From assembly GCA_947568835.1 (NCBI GenBank), contig OX387612.1:12836001-12900000 (forward strand): DNA of 64,000 bases, written 5' to 3'. Made by a program: the position numbers and the translations under genes. Origin of the DNA: Protonemura montana. Taxonomy: Eukaryota; Arthropoda; Insecta; Plecoptera; Nemouridae. Of the stretch, positions 31,548-42,530 are shown piece by piece. A model generated the notes under the pieces. It was not told the origin of the DNA. It saw nothing but the letters and a program-made list of their open reading frames with translations, and did not search any database. Numbering within the stretch: position 1 is the stretch's first letter; every line of letters begins with the position of its first letter.

Positions 31548-33487
31548 CATAGTTGGGGAAGATCGTTTTGAAATCGATCTTTTAAAAAGATCAAGATCGT
31601 CGTCAAAAAACGATCGCGATCGAAGATCGAAGTTCGCGATCGTTTTTTTTTTACGATCAAATTCAAATTCGTTTCTATAAAAGATCAAGATCGTTTTCGA
31701 AAAAAAATCTTGTGATCAATTAGGTAGAGAAACAAAGTTAATGTTACAGTCTCTGCGTGAAAGATGGCCGCCAAATGGCCACCTTACCGACAAAAATGCA
31801 GATTATCGGAACATCACGTTAAGTGGAGCCACTGTCGTATGAAATTTCATTTCGATATTTATCGTGGTTACTCGCTTTTTAATATCGTTACATGTATATC
31901 AATCGTTGAGGTTAACATTGATGAAGATTTTTTTGAGCTTGTAAGGTCTAAAAAGCGAGATTGTGCACGCATATCGGCGTGCAATGGTGTTTCCTACGTT
32001 TAATCGCGAATGCTGTAAGTGTCAAACTATTTCAAACCTCGGGGAACTAGAAGGTACGTTGAAAACACCGATTGGGTCCCACGAAGAGTTCATAATGTTC
32101 ATATCGTTACCTACCGTTTATCGGAAAAAGTTTAGGATGTATTGTTAAAATGCTCTGGCCATTCACTCTTACCTTCATGTACCTTTTCAAATTTGAAGAG
32201 CTGGTGCTGTAAGCTGCAATTTCCTTATGCACCGGCATCCACAATAAACACTTTACTTTGAAAACCACCCCGAGATCGGGAACATTTCCCTCGTGGAGAA
32301 AAAAGAATTTCTTTAAATTTTCCCACGGCAGAGCATTGGTCTCCGTGGCCGCGAAATCGTGATTGACCAATTTGTCTCCGTCACCCGAATCAATCGAACT
32401 CATTAAATTAAAAAAAAATAAATAAACACGGCTTGCTTCGACCAAGCGGGAGCAACGAGTGGGTGGAAATTCTCAGTGGTACAACCGTGCCTTATTCGAT
32501 GAAATTAAAAGTAAGTTAAGAACACCTTATATACGAAAAATGTGAGAAATATTATCTATGGTTGACATCGGTGATAGAGAAATGTTATGAAATTTCAGCA
32601 GAAAACTCAACCTGCGAACTGTAACTTGTAACGTTAGGTCGTTAGCTTGGCTAGCAGCGTATTCGTGGATTCTCTTGAATATCCATTGAACTCGGAGTAC
32701 CATCGACTCGCTTATCTCGCTTCTACCCTTTGTCGGTCAGCGCCGACAAAGCAACGCGACAGTATGGAACAAAGACAACTACGTAAAGGGTGGATTTTTT
32801 CTAGTTACTGAATGAGAAATTGTAGGCAAAATAGAACATTTACGACGAATTTTATGCTTGATGGAATGTATTGCCGTTTAGGATTTTTGGCATAAAATCC
32901 CCCCCCCCCCTCACCGCCTACCAACAAGGGCCCATTGGAAAGGTTTGCTGACAGCCTTTTGAGTCTTAGATCCGCCCCTGAGCGCACACACAGCTCATTC
33001 CGAATGAGTCAATCACCAATATCCAGCTAAAGCTCGATTCGAAAATGCAAACACATCTCTTACTGCTAAGTGCTAATACCCGTGTTAGTATCTTTTCGAA
33101 ATAAGAACTGCTAGACTCAATATTTTCGATCGTCGCCTACGATTTACATGGAAAGGATGAGAGAGTTGAGGCTAATGGGTTTCCAGCGTACATTTTTGTC
33201 CAACAACCCAGCAAGAAATGATTATGGAAATGAAACGATCGTGCTCAAATTTCAATTGCCAAGTGTTGTTCAACTATAAACATAAAAAAGGAACGACTGT
33301 GCAAACGATCTTGATCTTTTAAAACGATCTTTTAAAATGATCTTTTGAAAGATCGTAAAAAATTCGATCGCGATCAAATTAAAAGATCGTGTTACACAAA
33401 AAAGATCGCGATCAGTTCGAAGATCACTTAAAAAAGGATCGCGATCGCACGATCGCGATCCTTTTAAAAGATCCTTCCCCAACTATG
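31548..33487. mobile_element. hAT-type DNA transposon C nested in transposon B
   Basis: Ends CATAGTTGGGGAAG (left) and its exact complement (right), flanked by an 8-bp duplication AAAGGAGG (31540-31547 and 33488-33495). The subterminal 130-200 bp on each side are dense in GATC and CGATCG palindromes. The 1.5-kb interior encodes no recognisable transposase; the minus-strand open frame at 32107-32445 has no domain I can name. Confidence 0.85.
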
Positions 33488-33907
33488 AAAGGAGGGATGC
33501 AAATCATACTCGTTGAGACTTTAGCTCAGTGTTGGCGAAATCGTGGTTACAATAAAAATTATAATAATAATGTTTTTTATTCCGTTTAAACACATCGTGC
33601 CATTTGGAAAGTTCAAAGTATTACATTTAGGTGACCAACAATTAAACAACATATACGTCTTATGTATCCATAGCAACATTTTTAGGTACTATAATATTTA
33701 CATTTACACTACAATTTTTCATTGTCTCTACCTTATACAATAAAAAATCTTTTATAGTCTAAAAACATTTTTTAAGTAGAAAATTCTTGAGCACAATTTT
33801 GAATTTCTTGTCCTTTTTGATTTGAAGATCCGCCGGCAATGCCCTATAAAGCTCACAACCCGCATAGGTGGGCCCCCTTTTATAATTTTGAAAAGTTGGT
33901 TTATCCA

Positions 33908-34077
33908 TGGTTTTTAGACTCATGTCTATTTAATTTATCCTTAGCACAAGTTTTTAGAAAAACTATTTGAACTGGGTTTTGAATGCTAAGTAAAGGGCTA
34001 CTAAATTTCCCGACGTTTCGCAACATATACTAGTTACTTCTTCAGAGGTTTGAGCAGTCCTGACAATTTTCCGATAA
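33908..34077 (-). mobile_element. 170-bp Penelope terminal-repeat insertion with 6-bp duplication
   Basis: The insertion is flanked by TATCCA (33902-33907 and 34078-34083). hAT copy 2 has the uninterrupted site (around 45764-45775), proving a discrete insertion. It carries the best hammerhead-like motif of the window (34012-34045). Confidence 0.9.
34012..34045 (-). ncRNA. hammerhead-ribozyme-like motif in a Penelope terminal repeat
   Basis: On the minus strand: CTGAAGA, then a five-pair stem (GTAAC/GTTGC) with loop TAGTATAT, then GAAACGTC. This is the order of hammerhead core elements (CUGANGA, stem II, GAAA, short self-complementary ACGU stem III, GUC cleavage site). One extra A separates CTGAAGA from stem II, and only about three pairs of stem I can be drawn, so activity is uncertain. 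Hammerheads in Penelope elements are known. Confidence 0.5.
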
Positions 34078-34782
34078 TATCCAGTTTATAGTTAATTTTA
34101 TGTCTAGTGTTAAATAACCCTTTGCCTGTCCCCATCAGAGTGTAACCGTAAATCCATTTCTTTACATTTTTTACTTGATAGCCTCAAACAAACTAACCCC
34201 TTGTCGAGCATGCTTTGTCTTATAGAGATGGACTAGCCTGCCTTTTTTACTCCGTACATAGTAGTACTCTGTACCTCTACTGGTGCAGAGAAATTGAATC
34301 AAAAAAATTACTACGACTTCGTTACACTCCTATCTTTTATGCAACTGGCTTCGTGTGCTTTGAAACCCAATGTGAGGAAAAAGACCTGTCCCTGGCAGAT
34401 GGAAAAACAAAACTAAGTGTCACTAAAAACCACTAAAACTTGAACCTGTACAACAGCAAAATTTAAAAAAAATAACGCTTTATTTATTAAGTGGAACCGG
34501 AACCTTTTTATAATTAAAGCCGGAATCAGAACCCTTATTTGAGAAAATTAGGAACCGGAACCGGAACCGGAACCCCTCTTCACAATATGGAACCGGAACC
34601 GAAACCGGAACCTTTAAAAACGTAAAACCGGAACCAGAACCAGAACCCTAATTTGAAAAAATTAGGAACCGGAACCGGAACCAGAACCTTTAATCATTTC
34701 GGTTCGGGTCCCTGGTTCCTAGGCAGTGCCACTAAAATCCCGCAATCGCTAGCTGCTAGCACCCCAAACGACTGCTGCGATC

Positions 34783-35125
34783 ATGGTGTGGTTCCAAAGA
34801 AGGTCCAAAAAGTTGGCAGAAACTTTAACACAGACTGTAAGGCTCTACCTAACCCATATTCTTTTCTCTAAGCTACTAGCGCGTTTACGAAAGTCACATG
34901 CACTACGGATTTTTCCAACTCCGCGGCACGTACAGCGGTTTGCTACAACTAGCGCCGCCACCATCCGTCATGCTCTAAGCTTTCTGTCAAACCCCAGTGC
35001 CGATATACCAGATACCTTTATACCAGATACCTTTATACCAGATACCTTTATACCAGATACCTTTATACCAGATACCTTTAAACCTAACCTAAGTCTTTCT
35101 TTATGGTAGAAGTAAGTACTTGACG
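34783..35125 (+). repeat. dispersed repeat with a 15-bp minisatellite, copy 1
   Basis: Contains five to six units of TACCAGATACCTTTA (about 35005-35080). The whole segment, from GGTTCCAAAGAAGGTCCAAA to the minisatellite, is present inverted at 39060-39590. Frames reading PDTFIPDTFIPDTF are due to the 15-bp period. Confidence 0.9.
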
Positions 35126-35129
35126 CTAG

Positions 35130-35298
35130 AGTCAACTTTAGAGTCAATTTTGACCGAGGAATAAAAAAACCTCGTGAGATGCCTCTGGTGGATGCATTTT
35201 AATAATGTCCAGAATATTACCAAAGATACAGTAAACTATCATGTATTCAAAGAACGAAAAGTTGGCACAAACTGACGAGGACTCTTATAGGTGGCCCA
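35130..35298 (+). repeat. 170-bp dispersed repeat, copy 1
   Basis: The segment with GACCGAGGAATAAAAAAACC and GTTGGCACAAACTGACGAGG is repeated in the same orientation at 36290-36456 with a few differences. A hAT-A-like end (CAGTGGCGGTTCGTG) begins at 35299. Confidence 0.9.
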
Positions 35299-35336
35299 CA
35301 GTGGCGGTTCGTGGGGCAAAAAAGTGGGAGGCACAA

Positions 35337-35530
35337 GTTTTGTCACGTAGCCCTTTTAAGCCCCACAGAAAGTTTCATTTTGGGATTCGTACTAGTTTAC
35401 TTGAGATCAGCTGACTGGATCCTATGCTTTATCCAGGTTATTCGAGATCAGCTGGCTGTATCAGCTGATACTTGATTGAGATGATCTATGAAATGTTGCT
35501 ATTGGTTCTTGTTGGTGCTAACATGTGCAG
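35337..35530 (+). repeat. contracted copy of the 41-bp minisatellite locus (about 2 units)
   Basis: Same left and right flanks as 21058-23060 but only two 41-bp units between them. Confidence 0.8.
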
Positions 35531-35599
35531 AGATGTGTCAGCTTTCAGCTGCGGTATTCGTGAAAATATTCCAATGCTGTTTTTTTTTTTTGCTTGTAG

Positions 35600-35682
35600 G
35601 CGTTTTTGCTGGTCGCTGGATGCTGGACGCAGGATCCAGGGGAGTCAACAATTGCCGCCACGTGACGCTGCTTGAAGTCAAG
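35600..35682 (+). other. exon-like block, second copy
   Basis: Acceptor TTTTTTTGCTTGTAG (ends 35599) and donor GTCAAG then GTACGTGC. Shares GGACGCAGGAT and the GCCGCCACGTGACGCTGCTT core with 23985-24232; about 165 bp of inner sequence is absent. Confidence 0.4.
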
Positions 35683-36289
35683 GTACGTGCACTTCTTTTA
35701 TATAAACTCATTTCATGCCCGACACGAGGCCACTGCTTGCAGCTGGTTTGCGAAGTATTGAAAAGGTCGAACTATTCTGCCCACTTCTATCTTTCCTCTC
35801 ATTCCACTGCTAGAATTCAGTCTAGCCAGGGAGCAAATTATATCATGTTGTAAACACTACCAGGCTTATCGCACTCGAAGGATTATTATTTATCAAGTAA
35901 TTCCCTAACCAATGCAACAACAACAAAAAACCTACAAAATCGGGAGTTTCATTATTTTCTTCATATCATTGAGTTCGTGATAACATGCAGATTTCAAATC
36001 AATTTCAATCGATTTTCTAGCACAAGAAATGTGGAACGCCAAGTGCGTTCACGCGCTGTAAAATAATGATTTCTCGGATCCTTGCAAATGAGTCATCGCT
36101 ATTCGCTAAGCCTTCTTATCGCAGGACTCATGTTTTCATTGCTCTGCGCTTGAAGCGAGGCTTTAAAATACTCAGCAAAATTCTTAGAGGACATAAAAAT
36201 TAATACATTTAAAATCAATTGATCTTTTGATTTCAATTCTTTGGTGATTACTATCGTAACTGCATCGACTGATGATCGTTTTTTGAACG
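35683..36289. other. spacer, nothing recognised
   Basis: No supported gene or repeat. Confidence 0.3.
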
Positions 36290-36456
36290 AACTTTAGAGT
36301 CAATTTTGACCGAGGAATAAAAAAACCTCGTGAGATGCCTCTGGTGGATGCATTTTAAAAATGTCCAGAATCTTACCAAAGATACAGTAAACTATCGTGT
36401 ATTCAATGAACGAAAAGTTGGCACAAACTGACGAGGACTCTTATAGGTGGCCCACC
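36290..36456 (+). repeat. 170-bp dispersed repeat, copy 2
   Basis: See 35130-35298; about 1.16 kb separates the two direct copies. Confidence 0.9.
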
Positions 36457-37559
36457 ACTGGTAAGCCAAGAATTACACTGCATTTCTTTGTAGAATTATT
36501 ACGCTGAGCACTTTAAATTTCACTTATAATTATTTTCCCACGTGTGCCTCACTTAGATAAGAAATAAATTGTGTATCGATGGTTGCAATGTGAAATATCA
36601 GATTCCTGATCGGTTCTGGTAATTGGCTAATTTTTCGTCAGACAGAACATGGTTTGAAGATTTTATATCCTCGAATGACGTTTGCGTACCGTGTTGCAAT
36701 CTGTGAAGAAATAATGTACAGCTACAATAATATGTAGCGCCAATAAGTCAATCGCGACTATTGGAGAACCCGAATGAAATATATGTCTAATTACTCCCGC
36801 TCCTTCGCAAAATAATAATGTGGAATTGAAGTCTGGCAGGCAAATCATACTTGCTACACACTCTGAAATCTCGCGCTATGTTTACAAATCTCAGCTCATT
36901 CATTAGGGAATTAAAAAAATCCACCCGAGGATTACAGCGATAAGACCAATTGCAGACTTTCCTGCCTCATGAAAGACTGCAAGGTCGCGCTCGAAGTAGC
37001 TGGTACAACTAGCTAGCAGGCACTAACATCAGCCTGAATGTATGCAATATGCATTTTTTACGTCTTCGACTTGTCCGAAAAGTTGCGCCTCGCAAGCGTT
37101 TACCTGGCTCAAACCAGTACCTACATCGTTCGTCCGATCGTGATAAAGCACACAAATTTGAAATCTGCATACTTCAGGCTTCATGACATCCTTATTATTA
37201 GTTTAATAGATCATTTTTTGTGCAACTGACGATCGGTTTAAAACCAGAAACTTTTTTAGATTCAATGAAGAGTTTTTGAAAATTGATTACTCAATCAATT
37301 TTAAAGCTGCGACTTCCAAAATTGTTTGTGTGAGATGATTATGTGGAGGCATTTTGGGTAAAAATCGCGGACTCTTTAACTCGTGTTTTTGCAGCGCTGA
37401 TTTGCGCCAAGGATTTGATTTTAAATTTTCCCGGAAAACTCACCAATTTTCAGGGAATTATTTTTCCTTGTCGTTAACATAATACAAACACAATATATCC
37501 ATTTGAGACCCATTTTTAACGATTTTACCCGCGGGAATGATGGGCCTTAACCTCGATGA
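36457..37559. other. spacer, nothing recognised
   Basis: AT-rich, no supported coding region. Confidence 0.3.
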
Positions 37560-37574
37560 TTTCCCTAGAACCAG

Positions 37575-38570
37575 TGTATACAACTCGCCAAACCGTTCCG
37601 TGGTCACCCATCCAATACCTAACCTAGCCATCGTTGCTTAACTTTCATCCCTCCAACCTATCTCCCGAACAGAACTTGTCATGTGTATGATGGTCACCCA
37701 TCCAATACCTGACCTAGCACAGTGTTGCTTATCTTGCGTCCCTCCAACCTCTCTCCCGAACAGAACTTGTCATGTGTAGGATGGCCACCCATCCAATACA
37801 TGACCCAGCGCAGTGATGCTTAACTTAAATCTTTCAACCTCTCTCCCGAACAGAACTGATCATGTGTATGATGGTCACCCATCCAATACCTGACCCAGCG
37901 CAGTGTTGCTTAACTTTCATCCCTCCAACCTCTCTCCCGAACCGAACTGGTCATGTGTATGATGGTCACCCATCCAATACCTAACCCAGCGAAGTGTAGC
38001 TTTACTATCATCCCTCCAACCTCTCTCCCGAACAGAACTGGTCATGTGTATGGTGGTTACCCATCCAATACCTGACCCAGCGCAGTTTTACTTAACTTTC
38101 ATCCCTCCAACCTCTCTCTCGTACAGAACTGGCCATGTGTAAGATGGGCATCCATCCAACACCTGGCCCAGCGCAGTGTTGCTTAACTTTCATCCCTCCA
38201 ACCTCTCCCCCGAACAGAACTGGTCATATTGTGTTTGATGGTCACCCATCCAATACCTGACCTAGCGTAGTGTTGCTCAACTTTCGTCCTTCCAACCTCT
38301 CTTCGGAACAGAACTAGTCATGTGTATGATGGTCACCCATCCAACACCTGGCCCAGCGCAGTGTTGCTTATCCTTTATCCCTCCAACCTCTCCCCCGAAC
38401 AGAATTGGTCATATTGTGTTTGATGGTCACCCATCCAATACCTGACCTAGCGTAGTGTTGCTTAACTTTCATCCCTCCAACCTCTCTCCCAAACAGAACT
38501 GGTCATGTGTATGATGGTCACTTATCCAATACCTGACCCAGCGCAGTGTTGCTTAACTTCAGTGATCAGT
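37575..38570 (-). repeat. 5S-like 91-bp satellite, array E (about 11 units)
   Basis: Same unit and orientation as arrays B-D. The left edge shares AGTGTATACAACTCGCCAAA with array C. The right edge has the leader-type end (GTGATCAGTATTAG; on the minus strand TGATCACTGAAGTTAAGC), again 5S-like. Confidence 0.9.
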
Positions 38571-38579
38571 ATTAGTGTA

Positions 38580-38795
38580 AAAAAAACAATTTGAAATGGG
38601 TTTTGAATGCTAAGTAAAGGGCAACTAAATTTCCCAACGTTTCGTAACTTTACTAGTTACTTCTTCAAGGGTTTGAGCAGTCCTGATAATTTAGTAGCCC
38701 TTTACTTAGCATTCAAAACCCGTTTCAAAAAGTTTTCTTAAAACTAGTGCTAAGGATAAATTTAGTAGACATGAGTCTAAAAACCATCATGAAGT
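38580..38795. repeat. inverted pair of Penelope terminal repeats
   Basis: 38580-38680 is a minus-strand copy with the hammerhead-like motif (CTTGAAGAAGTAAC, then GTTACGAAACGT); 38690-38795 is a plus-strand copy without it. They meet nearly head to head directly after 5S-like array E. Confidence 0.8.
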
Positions 38796-39059
38796 ATGAG
38801 TGTAGTTTACGTGATATTTTAAAATTCTTTCTTGACCAGTCATTGATTATTGTTGATCCACAAATAACAGAGTTTGATTTGGTTTGATCGCGGCTCAGTT
38901 CTTACAGATTCACTATACGATAATATTCTAGCATAACATGTTTCCAGGGTTCAAACCAGCGCTTACTCACAACACGCATTGCGTTGTTTGCATTGTTATT
39001 GCTTGAATAAATCTGAAACCCTTTTAAATCACTGCATGCCTTGACTTGCAAAGCTCTTT

Positions 39060-39590
39060 ACTAGCGTCAAGTACTCACTTCTGCCATAGAACAAATACTT
39101 AAGTTAGGTAGAAAGGTATCTGGTAAAATGTATCTGGTATAAAGGTATCTGGTATAAAGGTATCTGGTATAAAGGTATCTGGTATAAAGGTTTCTGGTAT
39201 AAAGATATCTGGTATAAAGATATCTGGTTGCGCAGTCGGTCAAATGCCTTGTCGGTCAGTTGCGCCGGGTGGGTAGTAGGCGAACCCAGTGAACGTCAAG
39301 GAGGGAACGTGGGTTGATAGGAGGCTGGTCTTAGTAGACTTGCCATCCTACATTGAAATGGCGAAATTTTAGGTAAAACAGAACCGGCTTAGTAATTAAT
39401 TGTGAAGAAATATCGTTTCAGAAAATTGGATTTTCGAACAATCATAAAATACTCCCAATACTTATGTGAAATGTGATTTAGCCTTAGAGAAAAGAATATG
39501 GGTTAGGAAGAGCCGTACAGTCTGTGTTAAAGTTTCTGCCAACTTTTTGGACCTTCTTTGGAACCACACCTTCTTTGGAACTGATATTAA
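39060..39590 (-). repeat. dispersed repeat with a 15-bp minisatellite, copy 2 (inverted)
   Basis: Mirror of 34783-35125, with about seven 15-bp units (AAAGGTATCTGGTAT, 39110-39230). An extra 200 bp containing GTTGCGCAGTCGGTCAAATG at about 39228 separates the two homologous parts; that string resembles a tRNA/SINE A box. Confidence 0.85.
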
Positions 39591-40441
39591 ACATCAGGAT
39601 CTTACTTAGGAGGGTTCTTTACTTGTATGCTATAAAAGTGGAATTTAATCTTTGACTGCGGTATTTTCTTTCTGCAACTAATTGTTTTAAAAAAATCTTA
39701 ATCTGAAACATTTTGGTAGGTTTCTGGATAACGTTTTATTTTTGAGTTTTATGCTATAAAATTGCGACTTATGAAATATTTTATCAACAGAAATAATCCG
39801 ATCCCTTCAGTTGCTGTCACAAATTATTGCGAATTAGTTTTTCTGAACGATGCCCCCACACCGATTAAGGTTTACAAGTGCTGGACATTGACATGAACGC
39901 ACGAAAGACTCACATGGACTCACGTGTGTCGAACGTTTTTAAGTTTTTGGTTTGCCCGATCGGCTTTCGGAAGGGAAGAAGTGTCTTTGCCCGAGGCGTT
40001 GGCTCGCGTAGTTTCCTTGATGTCCATCCACACTCTTTCCTAATTTTCACTAAAATTAAGTGACGGAAAGCGAATTGTCGATGTGAAAGACAGGGACCGT
40101 CCGAGTGTAGCCGAGACTCGGGGGTGTCAGGCGGAGAAGGGAAGATGAGGTAGCAGCAAGACACAATGTTCGTGAAGACTTCATTTACTTATTACTCTTC
40201 TTTGATACAATAATGCTGGCTGGACGGAACGCTTGGTGTGTGTGTTGCTGATCTGGCGGCCGGGATCCAAGAGAGTGAGCCTGGCTCTCGTACTCCAAAT
40301 ATATCCATCAAAACACTAGGGTTGCACTTTACTAGCTGGACGCTCTCTGACATTACTAGCACTATCTATAGTGGTACCCTAATACTCGGTGATGGTACTG
40401 TATCAACTGTAGTTGGTACACGAGAGCCAGTCAGGGTAAAA
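39591..40441. other. spacer with part of a dispersed repeat and a short inverted repeat
   Basis: 39640-39790 matches 28565-28720 in inverted orientation. Near 40280 CTGGCTCTCGTACT is mirrored by ACGAGAGCCAG near 40420. No gene. Confidence 0.4.
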
Positions 40442-42530
40442 TCATTCAACCTCGTGAGTCACTGCGTCCAGTATCCTTTCCATCAGTCGTGGTTCATGAA
40501 ATGTTCGTTGCGTCACGTTAACGTAGGTTTGAAGTGCAAGTCTTGAAACGTCAGTCATCATGTCAGTCGGGGGGCATAATCCACCCAAGTCTTCTGTGTC
40601 TTTGTTAATGTACGTCTTGTAAAATAGCAACATTTCGTCAGAAAATTCCAGATCTTGATTTGGTTTAAATAAATTTATTTTCTCTCTCATGTCGATTTGG
40701 CATTGATCACATTTGCAATTTTTGATGCAAATCCTTGCGACATAGCCAGAAAAGTACCTAATTGCATTTGCCTCGAGAGACGCGGCAGTCAGATTCAATT
40801 CCTGGCAAGTAAAGAGAGCTGTAATTTTTGTCAAAAACTGACTGATGGGCCATGTAATCCTCCATAGTTAAATCGATCTCGTCTATCAACTCGTCAGTCT
40901 CTAGCCGAGATAGATTCTCGTCCATTGTCGGAATGTCAACGACAGAGTTCTTAACTATATCGTGGCCAGGAAGATCGATGATCTCAATTGGACACTCAGT
41001 ATCAAGGAAATCCTCTCCGTTATCAGGAATGATAACAGTATCCTCTGAACTCGGCATGATGGTCAATAAGTTGACATCATTGTCTTGCCTACAATTTGTG
41101 TTCGATGACTTTGACACTCTACGGCATTGCAATGAAAGCGAATCAACTGCCGAGTCGTTGGATTGCGATCGAATCCACCACGAGCTCGAATCATCGAAAA
41201 CAAACACTCAATAGGATCTTGGTTCAAGCGAGCAGTGAGGAGGAAATAATAACCCTCTGCTTTCAAATCATTCCACAATTCAAGGATAGCGCGGATGGTA
41301 TTTCTTAGCTCTACGAAGCAAGGGGGATAAACCCTGTCCCGCGATGTCCGCTTACACACCACCCAAGTATCAATGAATTCCGGAGAATTTTCTAAAGTGT
41401 TCCGAGCAATCCGATTTTTCTTAGATATAGCACAATTATAATGGTTCGAAACCAACATAACCGAGCTGTTCAGTGCGTCAAAGAGATTATTGAGGAAGCC
41501 TATGAATTTAGCAGCGGACGATGCAGTTCTCGATTTTAACTCTCCGGTCCCAATCAACGTGTGTATTAACGCTGCCATTGACCCCGAGAGCTCTTGGACA
41601 GCCAGTTTCACAGACATTCTGTTAAATTTATTACGTGCAATGTGTCGAGTGCTTAACTTAACATTGTCCCTAGCAAAGTTTGATTCCTGGTCTGTGACAT
41701 AAACATCTCGCACATAGCGCCAAGACACTTGCTGGACAACACCGTCTAGCGCCACAAAGAAATCTTTGCTGATCAAATTGTTTCCGATGCTTTTGAACAA
41801 ATGTGGCATGTCGTAAAGAGCATATATTTTACGACCATTTAGGTGCTTGAAAAATTGTTCGCCAGGCTCCAGATTCAACTTGTTCATTAGAGATTGGTTG
41901 TTCGGCCCCTGGTCACATGTGCAAGCACGAACGACCGCACCCGCTTCAAATAGGGCCGTGATATTTTGTTTCACTAATTTCAACATATCTTTCCCAGACA
42001 CATTTGTGCCAGCCACATAAAATGACAAGGGCATCTTGTAACCAAGATTACGGCCACGAATCATAAACACAATAACATGTGATCCAGAGGTCGCCTTCCT
42101 ACCTAATTCACCAAAATCTTCGAAACCTTCAATCAAGTCATATCGTGGGGAATATCTCTCTTCATCGACATTTTGTCGAAAACAAGAACGCACTCGCGCT
42201 CAACAGGGGAAATTTGGGCCATCTTTTCGCGCAGCTTTGACATCAGCGATGCGCATAGACCTGGCTGCAAGTCCAACTCACTGAGCCATCTCTCAATTGT
42301 AGACTTGCCCGGCTGATTGAAACCAAATCTCTCCCTCAAATCGGAATACAAGCCAGGGCCCTAGTAATGCATGTCGAGAGCGAGCTGTTTTTCAGCAGAA
42401 GTCCATTTCTGCGTTTTCTTATGCAGCAATTGCATTTTGAAAAACGTGTGCTCGTCAGGAGGCAAAAACGAAGCGGAAGCTATTGCTACATTGCCTGGAT
42501 TTTGCTACGCTTTGCCGCTAATTTAGCAGC
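40442..42530 (-). pseudogene. P-element/THAP9-type transposase, broken
   Basis: Minus-strand fragments in order: QKWTSAEKQLALDMHY (42365-42415), a TAG stop, then GLYSDLRERFGFNQPGKSTI and RECVLVFDKMSMKRDI (42133-42351), then ISPRYDLIEGFEDFG (41063-42193; frame change near 42170), YDMPHLFKSIGNNL, LNQDPIECLFSMIRARGG (near 41200), and after further frameshifts ANAIRYFSGYVARICIKNC with CDQC (40442-40834). These are the RNase-H-like, GTP-binding-insertion and C-terminal blocks of P transposases. An AG at 42517-42518 just before QNPGNVAI could be an acceptor. No THAP domain or terminal inverted repeats were found, so the 5' part is missing or on a distant exon. At least one stop and two to three frameshifts make it dead. 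Confidence 0.88.

Larger units (their letters stand above)
33555..34210 (-). mobile_element. LINE 3' fragment inside hAT B
   Basis: Minus-strand frames read the extreme C-terminus of a non-LTR RT (NTRHKINYKLDKP, GPTYAGCELYRALPADLQI). The 3' tail has TAA repeats (about 33558-33571). The same fragment is present in hAT copy 2 (about 45600-46030), so it was already in the hAT before the two copies separated. Confidence 0.75.
30898..34714. mobile_element. hAT-type DNA transposon B, copy 1, with nested insertions
   Basis: Both ends read CAGGGACCCGAACCG inwards and are flanked by a perfect 8-bp duplication GTTCCTAG (30890-30897 and 34715-34722). The subterminal regions are arrays of GGAACC/GGTTCC hexamers and related sequences on both sides. 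No transposase is encoded. It holds a second hAT (31548-33487), a LINE fragment (about 33555-34210) and a PLE terminal repeat (33908-34077). An inverted, shorter copy is at 44443-46368. Confidence 0.9.

Noticed and set aside
34783-35109. Protein with PDTFI repeats
   Set aside because: Due to a 15-bp minisatellite that is a multiple of three; the surrounding sequence is a dispersed repeat.
35299-36460. A third hAT-A element beginning CAGTGGCGGTTCGTG
   Set aside because: The left end matches, but the right end (CCACTG) lies in the 170-bp repeat and the 8-bp flanks match at only 6 of 8; not enough to call.
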